From assembly GCF_030652515.1 (NCBI RefSeq), contig NZ_JAUSAR010000010.1, positions 186,001-250,000 on the forward strand: a DNA stretch of 64,000 nucleotides, read 5' to 3'. The notes below the pieces were generated by a model. That model was not told where the DNA came from. It made no database searches and saw nothing but the letters and a program-made list of their open reading frames with translations. Position numbers and translations under genes: made by a program. The stretch is from Aquabacterium sp. Lineage in GTDB: Bacteria; Pseudomonadota; Gammaproteobacteria; Burkholderiales; Burkholderiaceae_C. Position 1 is the first letter of the stretch. Every line of letters starts with the position of its first letter. Below are positions 34,366 through 42,781 of this stretch, piece by piece.

Positions 34366-36042
34366 ATGACCATGCGCAAATTGACGATGGCCCTGGCTTG
34401 GGCAGCCTTGGTGCCGGCCCTGGCCCCACAGACCGCTCACGCCTGGTGGAACCCCGATTGGACGCAGCGCACGCGCGTCACCCTCAACACCACGGCGCAG
34501 GGCGTGGAGACCAAGGAAGCCGTGGCCGCCACGGTGGTGCCGGTGCGACTGCACTCAGGCAACTTCGACTTCCTGGCCGCCAAGCCCGATGGCAGTGACC
34601 TGCGCGTGGTGGCGGGCGATGACAAAACGCCCTTGAAGTTTTGGGTGGAGCGCTTTGACGGCACCAACGAGCTGGCCTTGATCTGGGTGCAAGTGCCCTC
34701 CATCCTGCCGGGCACCGACAAGAACGAGATCCACGTCTACGCCGGCAATGAGACGGCAGCGGCCGAGCCAAGCGGTAGCGACTTGCTGGACGCATCGACC
34801 GCTTTGGCGGTTCACTTCTCCGAGAAAGACGGCCCTGCCGCTTCCGTGGACCGAGACCCCAATGGCCTGATGGCTTCGGCCGCGCGCCTGAGTGGCCAGG
34901 CCCTGGTGTGGCCAGCCTCTGACAAAACCCGTGCGCCAGCGGCCGGCCCCTGGAGCGTGAGCTTGTGGGTCAAGGCGGCCAACGCCAATGGCGTGTTGTT
35001 CCAGCAAGGGCCCGTCAAGGTGGCACTGGCCAATGGTCAGGTGCAGGCCTCGGTCGGTACCACGCAGACATCTGGCGGGCAAGTGCCGGTGGATGCCTGG
35101 GCCCACATTGCCGCCACCTTGGGTGGTGGCAAGTGGACCTTGTACGTCAACGGCGCCCAAGCAGCGCAAGCCGATGCTGCACCTGGCACCGCCGCCATTG
35201 AAGGTGATGTGGCCGTGGGCACCGGCTTGCAAGGCCTGGTGGATGAAGTGCAGGTGCACACCACAGTGCGCAGCGCTGAATGGATCAAGCTGGCCCATGC
35301 CGCCCAAAGCGCCGATGCCAAGCTCGTGGCCACCAAAACCGAAACCGCTGAAAATGCGGAAGCCGAAGAAGGTGGTGAGCAAGGCCACATGGGCATCCTG
35401 GTGAGCAACCTCACCGTGGATGCCTGGGTGGTGATCGTCATCCTGGGCATCATGATGGTGCTGGCCTTCTGGGTGATGATCAGCAAGTCCATGCTGGTGG
35501 GCCGCACCGACAAAGGCAACCGCGCCTTCTTGTTGAAGTTCCGCGAAGCCAAGGACGTGATGGCCGTGCAGGGCTCCTACCAGCACTCGTCGCTGGCCCG
35601 CTTGTACGCGGCTGGTTTGCATGAGCTGAAGAAGCGCGACGTGGGCAAGGCCGAAGCCAAGCCTTTGTCTGGCGCCTCCATCGATGCCGTGAAAGCCGCC
35701 ATCGATGCCGACCTGGTCCGTGAAAGCCAGGAGCTGAACTCGGGCATCGTGCTGCTGACCATTGCCATCGCCGGTGGGCCCTTCCTGGGCCTGCTGGGCA
35801 CCGTGGTGGGCGTGATGATCACCTTCGCGGCCATCGCCGCGGCGGGCGATGTGAACGTCAACGCGATTGCGCCCGGCATCGCGTCGGCGCTGCTGGCCAC
35901 GGTGGCGGGCCTGGCGGTGGCCATCCCGGCCTTGTTCGGCTACAACTACCTGGCCTCGCGCATCAAGAACATCTCATCCGACATGCAGATCTTCATTGAT
36001 GAGTTCGTGACCCGCGTGGCCGAAGTTCACGGAGCGCGCTGA
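34366..36042 (+). CDS. DUF2341-LamG-ExbB fusion (MotA/TolQ/ExbB proton channel)
   Basis: A 558-residue protein. A signal peptide (ending AHA) is followed by a periplasmic DUF2341 domain beginning WWNPDWTQRTRVTL (about 25-115) and a concanavalin/LamG-like beta-sandwich (about 140-310: GPWSVSLWVKAAN, WAHIAATLGGGKWTLYVNG, GLVDEVQVH). After an acidic linker comes the channel part, with helices at about 351-373, 460-485 and 504-530, including GGPFLGLLGTVVGVMITF and ASALLATVAGLAVAIPALFGYN of the ExbB/TolQ family. Ordinary ExbB is about 240 residues with no such ectodomain. The next two genes encode ExbD partners. ATG 34366 or 34372 are both possible starts. Confidence 0.9.
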   Translation: MTMRKLTMALAWAALVPALAPQTAHAWWNPDWTQRTRVTLNTTAQGVETKEAVAATVVPVRLHSGNFDFLAAKPDGSDLRVVAGDDKTPLKFWVERFDGTNELALIWVQVPSILPGTDKNEIHVYAGNETAAAEPSGSDLLDASTALAVHFSEKDGPAASVDRDPNGLMASAARLSGQALVWPASDKTRAPAAGPWSVSLWVKAANANGVLFQQGPVKVALANGQVQASVGTTQTSGGQVPVDAWAHIAATLGGGKWTLYVNGAQAAQADAAPGTAAIEGDVAVGTGLQGLVDEVQVHTTVRSAEWIKLAHAAQSADAKLVATKTETAENAEAEEGGEQGHMGILVSNLTVDAWVVIVILGIMMVLAFWVMISKSMLVGRTDKGNRAFLLKFREAKDVMAVQGSYQHSSLARLYAAGLHELKKRDVGKAEAKPLSGASIDAVKAAIDADLVRESQELNSGIVLLTIAIAGGPFLGLLGTVVGVMITFAAIAAAGDVNVNAIAPGIASALLATVAGLAVAIPALFGYNYLASRIKNISSDMQIFIDEFVTRVAEVHGAR

Positions 36043-36449
36043 TGTCCGCTGACATCAAGGGCGACCTCCAGGCCTACGACGACATCAACATCACGCCGAT
36101 GTTGGACCTGGCGTATGTGCTGCTGGTCACCTTCATCATCATGACCACGGCCTCGGTGCAGGGCGTGAAGGTGAAGTCGCCCGTCACGCAGGCCGCCAAC
36201 AACCTGGCCAAGCCGCAAACCCGCGGCATCACCATCACCACCGATGGCCAGGTGTACCTGGACGCCTACCCGGTGACCATGGACCAGCTGCGCAGCAGCC
36301 TGGCCCAGTACAAGGCGGCCAACCCCAACCTGCCCGTGGTGCTGAAGGCCGATGCCTCGGCGCAGTACGAGAAGGTGATGGACGTGCTGAACGTGGCCAA
36401 GAGCCTGGACATCACCGAAATCGGCTTGGTCACCAAGCGCGCGCAGTAA
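36042..36449 (+). CDS. exbD: ExbD/TolR family protein (first copy)
   Basis: A 135-residue bitopic protein. Its single helix begins with INITPMLDLAYVLLVTFIIMTTA, which includes the membrane aspartate needed for proton flow in ExbD and TolR; the periplasmic domain follows (GITITTDGQVYLD, VVLKADASAQYEKVMDVLNVAK). It should form the stator with the ExbB fusion whose stop codon overlaps its ATG. The N terminus is short, as in ExbD. Confidence 0.93.
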   Translation: MSADIKGDLQAYDDINITPMLDLAYVLLVTFIIMTTASVQGVKVKSPVTQAANNLAKPQTRGITITTDGQVYLDAYPVTMDQLRSSLAQYKAANPNLPVVLKADASAQYEKVMDVLNVAKSLDITEIGLVTKRAQ

Positions 36450-36465
36450 GTAAGGAGCGCCGGCG

Positions 36466-36867
36466 ATGAAAGTTCAAGACGAAACCAAGCCCTACGACAC
36501 GATCAATGTCACGCCCATGCTGGACCTGGCTTATGTGCTGCTGGTGGTGTTCATCCTGATGACCACCGCCTCCGTGCAGGGCTTGAACGTGAGCATGCCC
36601 AAGCCCAGCAACAAGCCGGTCACCGAGCAGCACGATCTGCGGATTGTGCAAGTGCTGGCGGATGGTGGCGTGACGATCAATGGCGTCGGTGTCAGCCTGA
36701 CCGAGCTGGAAAGCCAGTTGGGCCAGGCCAAGGCGGCCGACCCCAAGATGACGGTGGCCATCAAAGGCGATGCCAAGGCGCATTACGACAAGGTGGTGTC
36801 GGTGATTGACCTGTGCAACAAGCTGGAGGTCAACATGGCGTTGGTGACCACCCGCATCGGCACGTGA
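36466..36867 (+). CDS. exbD: ExbD/TolR family protein (second copy)
   Basis: A 133-residue paralogue, 16 nt after the first and with AAGGAG upstream. The membrane segment INVTPMLDLAYVLLVVFILMTTASVQG is nearly identical to that of copy 1, with the aspartate kept, while the periplasmic domains differ. Two different ExbD subunits behind one ExbB suggest a heteromeric stator. Confidence 0.93.
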   Translation: MKVQDETKPYDTINVTPMLDLAYVLLVVFILMTTASVQGLNVSMPKPSNKPVTEQHDLRIVQVLADGGVTINGVGVSLTELESQLGQAKAADPKMTVAIKGDAKAHYDKVVSVIDLCNKLEVNMALVTTRIGT

Positions 36868-36878
36868 GCGCGTCCAGC

Positions 36879-37610
36879 ATGAACGATTCAGCACAAGTGA
36901 GCCCTCATTTCGAGGCAGCCGCCACGGTGTCATCCACCCGCGATTGGCGAACCATCGCCATGGGTTTTGGGGTGCTGCTGGCACTGGCCGCCCTGGTGTG
37001 GTGGGGCATGAGCCAGGTCGGAACGGGCAAAGGTGCACCCAAGCGGCAGACCGCCAAAGTGGCCTTGATGCCCGACACTCCGCCACCTCCCCCCAAGGAA
37101 GAGCCCAAGAAGGAGCCACCCAAAGAGGAGCCCAAGGAGACCGTGCAGCTCAACCGGCCACAGCCTACGCCCACCCCGGCGCCACCTGGCCAGCAGCTCA
37201 AGGCGGAAGGCGCGGCGGGTGAGGGCGGTAGCCCCTTCGCGGCGGGCAGTGTGAGCAAGGACTACACCGAAGGCAAGCCGGGTGGGGGCGGCGCCAGCGC
37301 GCCATCGGCACCGGTCGATCGCCAGAAGTTCCGCTTGTTCGCCGATGGATTGACGCGCCGACTGCAGTCGGAGTTGGAGCGCCAACTCGGCAGCTCCGAG
37401 TTGCCCCGGATGAAATTGTCCCTCCAGGTCTGGCTGGACGACACGGGTGAAATTGCCCGCTACGAGATGAGCGGCCTCAGCCGTCCGGAGCTTGACCGTG
37501 AAGTGCGCGAATCGCTGGACAAAGCCAAGGCCAACTTGCGCAGCCGTCCCCCGGCGGGCATGCCCCAACCCATCAACTTGAGCATGACCGTGATGCCCCA
37601 AGGCGGCTGA
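36879..37610 (+). CDS. TonB-like energy transducer
   Basis: A 243-residue protein with cytoplasmic N terminus, one helix (about 27-45), a Pro/Glu/Lys-rich periplasmic spacer (about 65-105, repeated PKEEPKKEPP units) and a C-terminal domain. That domain has FADGLTRRLQSELERQLG, LSLQVWLDDTGEIARYEMSG and a PPAGMPQPINLSM end resembling the TonB C-terminal fold. It would link the ExbB/ExbD proton channel to an outer-membrane partner, here most simply TpsB, the porin or TpsA itself. A GTG at 36864 overlapping the exbD stop is an alternative start. Confidence 0.8.
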   Translation: MNDSAQVSPHFEAAATVSSTRDWRTIAMGFGVLLALAALVWWGMSQVGTGKGAPKRQTAKVALMPDTPPPPPKEEPKKEPPKEEPKETVQLNRPQPTPTPAPPGQQLKAEGAAGEGGSPFAAGSVSKDYTEGKPGGGGASAPSAPVDRQKFRLFADGLTRRLQSELERQLGSSELPRMKLSLQVWLDDTGEIARYEMSGLSRPELDREVRESLDKAKANLRSRPPAGMPQPINLSMTVMPQGG

Positions 37611-37648
37611 TAGCGGCCTGACTCACTTGCATTAATCAGAGAATTTTC

Positions 37649-39325
37649 ATGAACGTTTTCCCAACCTGCCCCCTTCCTCGTTCCTCCGTGGCGGTGATGA
37701 TCGCTTTGGCTTTGACGTGCTCGATGAGCACCGCGCAAGCCCAGGTCCCCACGGACGAGAAAGCGCAGCTTGAGCAGTTGCGCAACACCACCTATGGCCT
37801 GATCCAGGCCTTGATCGATGCTGGCCTGCTCACCAAGGAGAAGGCCGATGCCTTGCTGCTGGCGGCCAAGCAGCAGGCCCAGGCCGCGCCTGCACAACCG
37901 TCTGGCACGGCGGCCGCTGCCGATGGCGCCAAGCGCTCGGTCATCCGCGTGCCCTATGTGCCTGAATCTCTGAAGGCCGAGATGCGCGACGAGGTCAAGC
38001 GCGAAGTGCTGGCCCAGGCGCGCACCGAGCGCTGGGGTGAGCCTGGCGCATTGCCGTCGTGGTTGAACCGCATTGCCCTGGAGGGCGATGTGCGGGTGCG
38101 CTGGCAATACGAAGATTGGGCCAATGACAACGCCACCCCGTTCACCTTTTATTCGCAGGCCGACACGCCCGCCTGGGCACCTGATCTGGTCAACACCACG
38201 GGCAACCGCAACCGGCTGACCATGCGCGCGCGCCTGGGGATCACCAGCGACCTCAAGTTCGGCTTCAAGACGGCCTTGCGTTTGAGCACGGGCAATGCGG
38301 GGCCGGTGTCCACCTCGCAGACCTTGGGCGGAGGGGACGGCAACTTCAGCAAGTACGCGGTGTGGGTCGACCGTGCCTCCTTGCAGTGGGATGCCTACAC
38401 ACCGGATGTCACCTTGACTGCGGGGCGCATGGCCAATCCGTTCGCGGGCTCTGACCTGGCCTGGCCGGATGATCTGAACTTCGATGGCGTGTCGGCCCGC
38501 TACCAGCTCAAGCTCAATGACACCAACCAGGTGTATGCCACCGCTGGTGCTTTTCCCTTGCAAGAGTTTGAAGTGGCCAGCACCGACAAGTGGCTGTATG
38601 GCGTGCAGATGGGGGCCAACCTGGACTTGAACCCCAAGAACAAGTTCAGCCTGGGTTTGGCCTTGTATGACTTCAAAGGCGTGGAGGGTTTGTATGACGG
38701 CGCCGACACGCCGACCGCCGTCGTGGCCAAGGCCGGTGGCTACCTGAGTTCGCAGTACCCCACATCGGTGCGGCAGAAGGGCAACACCCTCATCCGCCTG
38801 AACACCACGAACGGATTGCCTGCGCCGGCCTGGGGCTTGGCCTCCAAGTTCCGTCCCCTGGTGTTGAACCTGGGCTACCAAACCACCGCGATGGAATCGG
38901 TGACCTTCAAGACCTCGCTTGACTTGATCAAGAACACGGGCTTTGACCTGGCTGAGATCAACAGCCGAACGGCCGCCCCCATCTCATTGGCCGAGAAAAC
39001 CACGGCCTTGCAAGTGCGAGCGCAGCTTGGCAGCCCCAAGCAAGAGTTGCGCGGCGACTGGACGGCCTTCCTGAGCTGGCGAAAGTTCGAGCGCGATGCC
39101 TGGGTGGATGCGTTCACCGACACGACCTGGCACCTGGGTGGAACCAACTATTCCGGCTGGTCCATTGGCGGCGCCTACTACGTGGGCCCCCGCACCTCGG
39201 CCGGCTTGCGCGTGACCAGCACCCGCAACCTGGAGGACGGCGTCCTGATCGGTGGTGTGTCCAATGTGAGCAGCGCGCCCTTGAAGATCGACGTGATTCA
39301 GTTGGAGTTGAATTCGCGCTTCTGA
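37649..39325 (+). CDS. Putative outer-membrane porin (Porin_5-like)
   Basis: A 558-residue protein with a signal peptide (ending AQA), a short periplasmic helical region (KAQLEQLRNTTYGLIQALIDAGLLTKEKADALLLAAK, about 35-75) and a beta-barrel. Barrel features include IALEGDVRVRWQYEDW, NRNRLTMRARLGI, TLTAGRMANPFAGSDLAWPDDLNFDG and a terminal LELNSRF ending in Phe. It matches the putative-porin family that carries an N-terminal helical segment. It lies 38 nt after the TonB-like gene and probably belongs to the same unit, so it may be the outer-membrane element this energy module acts on. Confidence 0.82.
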   Translation: MNVFPTCPLPRSSVAVMIALALTCSMSTAQAQVPTDEKAQLEQLRNTTYGLIQALIDAGLLTKEKADALLLAAKQQAQAAPAQPSGTAAAADGAKRSVIRVPYVPESLKAEMRDEVKREVLAQARTERWGEPGALPSWLNRIALEGDVRVRWQYEDWANDNATPFTFYSQADTPAWAPDLVNTTGNRNRLTMRARLGITSDLKFGFKTALRLSTGNAGPVSTSQTLGGGDGNFSKYAVWVDRASLQWDAYTPDVTLTAGRMANPFAGSDLAWPDDLNFDGVSARYQLKLNDTNQVYATAGAFPLQEFEVASTDKWLYGVQMGANLDLNPKNKFSLGLALYDFKGVEGLYDGADTPTAVVAKAGGYLSSQYPTSVRQKGNTLIRLNTTNGLPAPAWGLASKFRPLVLNLGYQTTAMESVTFKTSLDLIKNTGFDLAEINSRTAAPISLAEKTTALQVRAQLGSPKQELRGDWTAFLSWRKFERDAWVDAFTDTTWHLGGTNYSGWSIGGAYYVGPRTSAGLRVTSTRNLEDGVLIGGVSNVSSAPLKIDVIQLELNSRF

Positions 39326-39355
39326 AGCTGAATCGGCAAATCCAAGGACACGAAC

Positions 39356-39997
39356 ATGAATCAGCTATTGAACAAAAAAACCCCGGTGATGCTGGCATTG
39401 ACCTTGGCGTTGTTGGCCTCGGTCTTGCCTGCGCAGGCGCAGGAGAAAGCCAGCCGCGAACGGGAGGCCTTGCGCCGCGTTCAACAAGCCCTGCGCACCG
39501 CCCAGGAAGAGCAAGGCACCTTGCAGCGTGACAAGGCCAAGCTGGCCGCTGAGAAAGACAGTCTGTCGCAGGACATGAGCAAGCTGGATGGTGAGCTCAA
39601 ACGCACCGCCTCCAAGGTGAGTTCGGCCCAAGCGGAAGCCCGTGCGGCGCAGTCCCGATCAAGTCAGCTGGAGACCGAACTCACCGCCGTCAAGGCTGAG
39701 CTGGACATGCTGAAGGCGCAGCACGAAGAGCAGGGCCGAAAGCTCCAGGAAAGCCAGTCACGTGTGGCGGCCGTCACGGCCATGCTGGAGCGAAGCACTC
39801 AGGCCCAGAAGGTGCTCGAGGCGCGCAATCAGCAGCTCTACAAAGTGGGGGTGTCGGTGGTCGAGGTATACCGCAGTCGCAAGCCGGCCGACACCTTGGC
39901 GCGCCAGGTGCCCGTGTTGGGCATGGGTGAGGTCACGCTGGAGAACGTGGCGGAGTCCTGGCTGGACCGCCTGGAGGAAGCGCGCTTCAAAGAGTAG
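39356..39997 (+). CDS. Periplasmic coiled-coil protein
   Basis: A 213-residue protein with a signal peptide ending AQAQ (about residue 29) followed by about 130 residues of nearly continuous heptad coiled coil (Glu, Lys, Gln, Ala rich). A small C-terminal domain, YKVGVSVVEVYRSRKPADTLARQ to the end, follows. No enzyme motif or cysteine is seen. AAGGA lies 7 nt before the ATG. As last gene of the tps-exb-tonB-porin array it may span the periplasm or organise the complex; function not known. Confidence 0.8.
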   Translation: MNQLLNKKTPVMLALTLALLASVLPAQAQEKASREREALRRVQQALRTAQEEQGTLQRDKAKLAAEKDSLSQDMSKLDGELKRTASKVSSAQAEARAAQSRSSQLETELTAVKAELDMLKAQHEEQGRKLQESQSRVAAVTAMLERSTQAQKVLEARNQQLYKVGVSVVEVYRSRKPADTLARQVPVLGMGEVTLENVAESWLDRLEEARFKE

Positions 39998-40018
39998 AGC
40001 GCGCTTCGAAGCCTCAGG

Positions 40019-41263
40019 TCACGAATCGATGGTGATGGGATCAGGGGCCAGCAACTCATCCAGCTGCTGGATCCACTTGCCCAACACAGACTTTTGCGCC
40101 AGGTGGTCTTCGGCGAACCGCCGTGCCAGCACGCCCAACGCCTGGCGGGCATCCGGTTGATTGGCCAGCGACTCAATCGCGCCTGCCAGCGCCACCTTGT
40201 CATCCGGCGGCACCACGATGCCGCAGCGCGACACCACGTGGGCCATCTCCGTGCCCTCATGGCAGGTGGCCACCACGGGCCGACCGCTGGACAACATGCC
40301 CGACAGTTTGGAGGGCAGCACCAAGTCTTCGGCCTCGGGGCATTGGGGCAACAAGTGGATATCGGCCAGGCCCAGCAACTCGCCCAGGCGCTCAACGGGT
40401 TGCAAGGGAAGCAGCCGCACATTGCCTAGTTCTGCGCACGCTGCTTCCAACTGAGGCTTCATCACCCCATCGCCACAAATCACAAATTCAACGTCGGTGC
40501 GGTGCGCCAGCAGCCTGGCGGCTTCGGGGATCATCATCAAACCTTGCTTGCTGCCCAAGGTGCCCGAGAACAACACGACCGTGGCGCTTTGCGAGATGCC
40601 CAGCTCTTCCCGATAGGCGCTCACATGGCCCAGTGGCTGCACCTTGTCCACATCAACCCAGTTGGGAAAGTGCCGAATGCAGTCGCGGTCCACGCCCTTG
40701 TTCCGCAAGCGGTCCACCATGCGTTTCGAGATGGACGACACCACATCGAAGCGCCTGAGCATGCGCCGCTCCAGCCACAGCAGGGCCTGGCGCGCGCCTC
40801 GGCCTTCCATCAGGCCCATCTTGAAGGCCACGTCGATCTCGAAGTCCTGCACATGCAGCCAGGCCTGGGCGCCTGACAAGCGCGCGGTCAGCCAACCCGT
40901 GGGGGCGCACACAAAGGCGGGGGCCACGGTCAACACCACGTCTGGGCGCCAGCCCACTTGCCGCAGCATCACAGGCAAGGATGAGGCAGCGAAGGTCAAC
41001 AGGTGAAGGATGCGCTTGAGGCCGCTCGGCCTGGAGGGCACCCACAAGGGCGCGCGCCACACGCGTGCGCCTTTCCACACCTCGTGGCGATAGGGTGGCC
41101 AGGCGTAGCCTTCGGCGATTCTCCAGTCGGGGTAATAGGGCGGTGCGGCCACCACGCGAACCTCGTGTCCTTCTGACACCAGCCACTCGGCCATCTCGCC
41201 AGAGTACTTGCCAATGCCGGTGGGTTCGGGGGCGAAATTGGCGCTGTAAATGAGAATCTTCAC
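40019..41263 (-). CDS. Glycosyltransferase family 4, WcaI-like
   Basis: A 414-residue GT-B enzyme. The N terminus VKILIYSANFAPEPTGIGKYSGEMAEWL and AAPPYYPDWRI closely follow colanic-acid WcaI. The C-terminal half has LFSGTLGSKQGL, ADIHLLPQCPEAEDLVLPSKLSGMLSSGRPVVAT for nucleotide-sugar binding. It probably adds a sugar (fucose in the WcaI model) to the lipid-linked repeat unit. The start is GTG at 41263, the only codon that gives the family N terminus; the -10 and TTGTCAC element lies just upstream. It converges with the coiled-coil gene, 21 nt apart. Confidence 0.87.
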   Translation of the reverse strand: MKILIYSANFAPEPTGIGKYSGEMAEWLVSEGHEVRVVAAPPYYPDWRIAEGYAWPPYRHEVWKGARVWRAPLWVPSRPSGLKRILHLLTFAASSLPVMLRQVGWRPDVVLTVAPAFVCAPTGWLTARLSGAQAWLHVQDFEIDVAFKMGLMEGRGARQALLWLERRMLRRFDVVSSISKRMVDRLRNKGVDRDCIRHFPNWVDVDKVQPLGHVSAYREELGISQSATVVLFSGTLGSKQGLMMIPEAARLLAHRTDVEFVICGDGVMKPQLEAACAELGNVRLLPLQPVERLGELLGLADIHLLPQCPEAEDLVLPSKLSGMLSSGRPVVATCHEGTEMAHVVSRCGIVVPPDDKVALAGAIESLANQPDARQALGVLARRFAEDHLAQKSVLGKWIQQLDELLAPDPITIDS

Positions 41264-41267
41264 GGAT

Positions 41268-41290
41268 GTTCTTTCAGCGCTGCGTGACAA
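41268..41290 (-). promoter_or_regulatory. Weak YYGTCAC-type promoter of the WcaI-like gene
   Basis: TTGTCAC (41284-41290 on the minus strand), 10 nt, then AAGAAC (41268-41273), a poor -10. The predicted start falls within the GTG codon at 41263. It is listed because the geometry matches five better sites in this locus; on its own it would not be convincing. The remaining 177-bp gap also holds GTGACA and TGTCAC repeats at 41392-41411. Confidence 0.3.
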
Positions 41291-41300
41291 GGCTGCCCAG

Positions 41301-41316
41301 TGGTCCGAACGGACCA
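41301..41316. repeat. Perfect palindrome in the glycosyltransferase gap
   Basis: TGGTCC-GAAC-GGACCA, a 6-4-6 inverted repeat with the same GAAC loop as the palindrome before tpsB. It sits between two minus-strand glycosyltransferase genes and may be a weak terminator or operator. Confidence 0.4.
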
Positions 41317-41440
41317 TGGGTTCTCTCGTTTTGAATGGGGATGACTCGACCTTTGGCGCCGTGCCGCGTTGCGCTTCAGGTGCTACGAATGGTGACAACC
41401 CGGGGTGTCACGTTCATGAACCGGCGTGGGCCGTATGGCG

Positions 41441-42619
41441 TCAGGCGGTGACTTGCGCTTGCGTGCTGTTGGCAAAGACCGACTGGTAGATGGACAGGTA
41501 GCGCTCGATGGCGCTGTGCGTGGTGAACTGCGCGGCCCAGGCGACTCGGCGTTGGCGCTGTTCATGGTCATCCTGGGTGAGCACCGTTTCCAAAGCATCG
41601 GCGCCGTGCTCGGCCCAAGGGCGAAGATCCTCGCCCGCTTGCAGCAAAGGCAGGTAAGAAGCCAGGGGGCCCGCGATCTCATTCATCGGGGCATCGTTGG
41701 TGGTGATGACCGGGCAGCCACAGGCCTGTGCTTCCACGAGGGGCCAGCCAAAGCCTTCGGCCAGGCTGGGGAACAAGAAGGCGCTGGCGACGGAGTAGGC
41801 CGCCTCCAACGCGGCGTTGTCGATGCCCTGGTAAAAGTGAATGCGGCCCTGGGGCGGCACTTGGGCGAGTGCTGCCAGGGTTTCGGCGCTGGAAGGATGG
41901 GGGCTGACCATCCACAAGGGCAAGGGTTCGGCATGCCTGGCGGCATAGCGCGCATACAGGTGAATGATGCCGACGGTATTTTTGTACCACTGGCCGCCCC
42001 CCACGTGCAGGATCATGCCCTGGGCACTGCCGGTGAGGCCTGCGCGTTCCAGCATCTGGATGGCCTGTTGGCGCGGCACGGGCTTGTAGGGGTAGTTCAG
42101 GCCGTTGTAGACGACGCGCGATGTCTGGGCCCTCACCAGGCCGTGTTCCACCAGATCGGCCTGCGTGCGTTGCGAGACGCAGATGAAGTGCTGCGCCCGT
42201 TGAAAGCCCCAACGGATGTACCGTTGGTAAAGCCGGCCCGTGGCCGAGGTGGGGTTCTGCGGGATGTGGCCCAAGGCCGATCGCAAGGCCAGCAGATCAT
42301 GAGCATGGACCACGTGGGGCAGGTGTCTGACCAGGGGCACCCACGGGCCCAGGGCCTGATCGCACAGCACATAGAGGGTGTCTGGCGCCTGCTTCATCAG
42401 GCGCACCTTCACCTGCAATGGAAAGATCAGGTACTGGTCCACATACCCCGCCCACTTGGCCAGGCGCGTGTGCTGGAACAGCGCGTGGGCATGGGCCTGT
42501 GGTGCCCAGTAGTCCACGTCGTAGCCTTTGGTCTGCATGGCCGTGCCAATCATCCGAGCGAAGCGCGGCATGCTCTGCGAACGCATGAAGGGTGGGTGGC
42601 AGAAAAATACGAACTTCAT
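41441..42619 (-). CDS. Glycosyltransferase family 1/4
   Basis: A 392-residue GT-B glycosyltransferase with an N-terminal acceptor domain (MKFVFFCHPPFMRSQSMPRFARMI). The C-terminal donor domain has ILHVGGGQWYKNTVGIIHLYAR and the EX7E-type FLFPSLAEGFGWPLVEAQACGCPVI followed by NEIAG. It transfers an unknown sugar in exopolysaccharide repeat assembly. Its promoter element at 42626-42648 places the transcript start on or next to the ATG, and no Shine-Dalgarno sequence is visible, so it may be leaderless. Confidence 0.87.
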   Translation of the reverse strand: MKFVFFCHPPFMRSQSMPRFARMIGTAMQTKGYDVDYWAPQAHAHALFQHTRLAKWAGYVDQYLIFPLQVKVRLMKQAPDTLYVLCDQALGPWVPLVRHLPHVVHAHDLLALRSALGHIPQNPTSATGRLYQRYIRWGFQRAQHFICVSQRTQADLVEHGLVRAQTSRVVYNGLNYPYKPVPRQQAIQMLERAGLTGSAQGMILHVGGGQWYKNTVGIIHLYARYAARHAEPLPLWMVSPHPSSAETLAALAQVPPQGRIHFYQGIDNAALEAAYSVASAFLFPSLAEGFGWPLVEAQACGCPVITTNDAPMNEIAGPLASYLPLLQAGEDLRPWAEHGADALETVLTQDDHEQRQRRVAWAAQFTTHSAIERYLSIYQSVFANSTQAQVTA

Positions 42620-42625
42620 GCGGCC

Positions 42626-42648
42626 ATTGTGGGCAGCGCATGTGACGG
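42626..42648 (-). promoter_or_regulatory. YYGTCAC-type promoter of the glycosyltransferase at 42619
   Basis: On the minus strand CCGTCAC (42642-42648), a 10-nt spacer, then CACAAT (42626-42631). The 14-mer TGCCGTCACATGCG around the element is identical to that before the acyltransferase at 47607, in the same orientation. The predicted start is at 42619, the A of the ATG. Confidence 0.5.
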
Positions 42649-42781
42649 CATCACTACGGTGCTCAACGGGTAAGCAGGCGTAAGAACAGTTCTGCGTGTG
42701 CTATTTCAACGCTCGTCCATGCTCATCCGGACCGATCATGGCGCGTTGCGGCGGCCACCGCGGTTCACCAAGAGATGGGGC

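Noticed and set aside
40094..42673. Plus-strand frames of 111-415 codons opposite the two glycosyltransferase genes.
   Set aside because: The minus strand encodes proteins with clear GT-B motifs in both halves; the plus frames have no recognisable domain.
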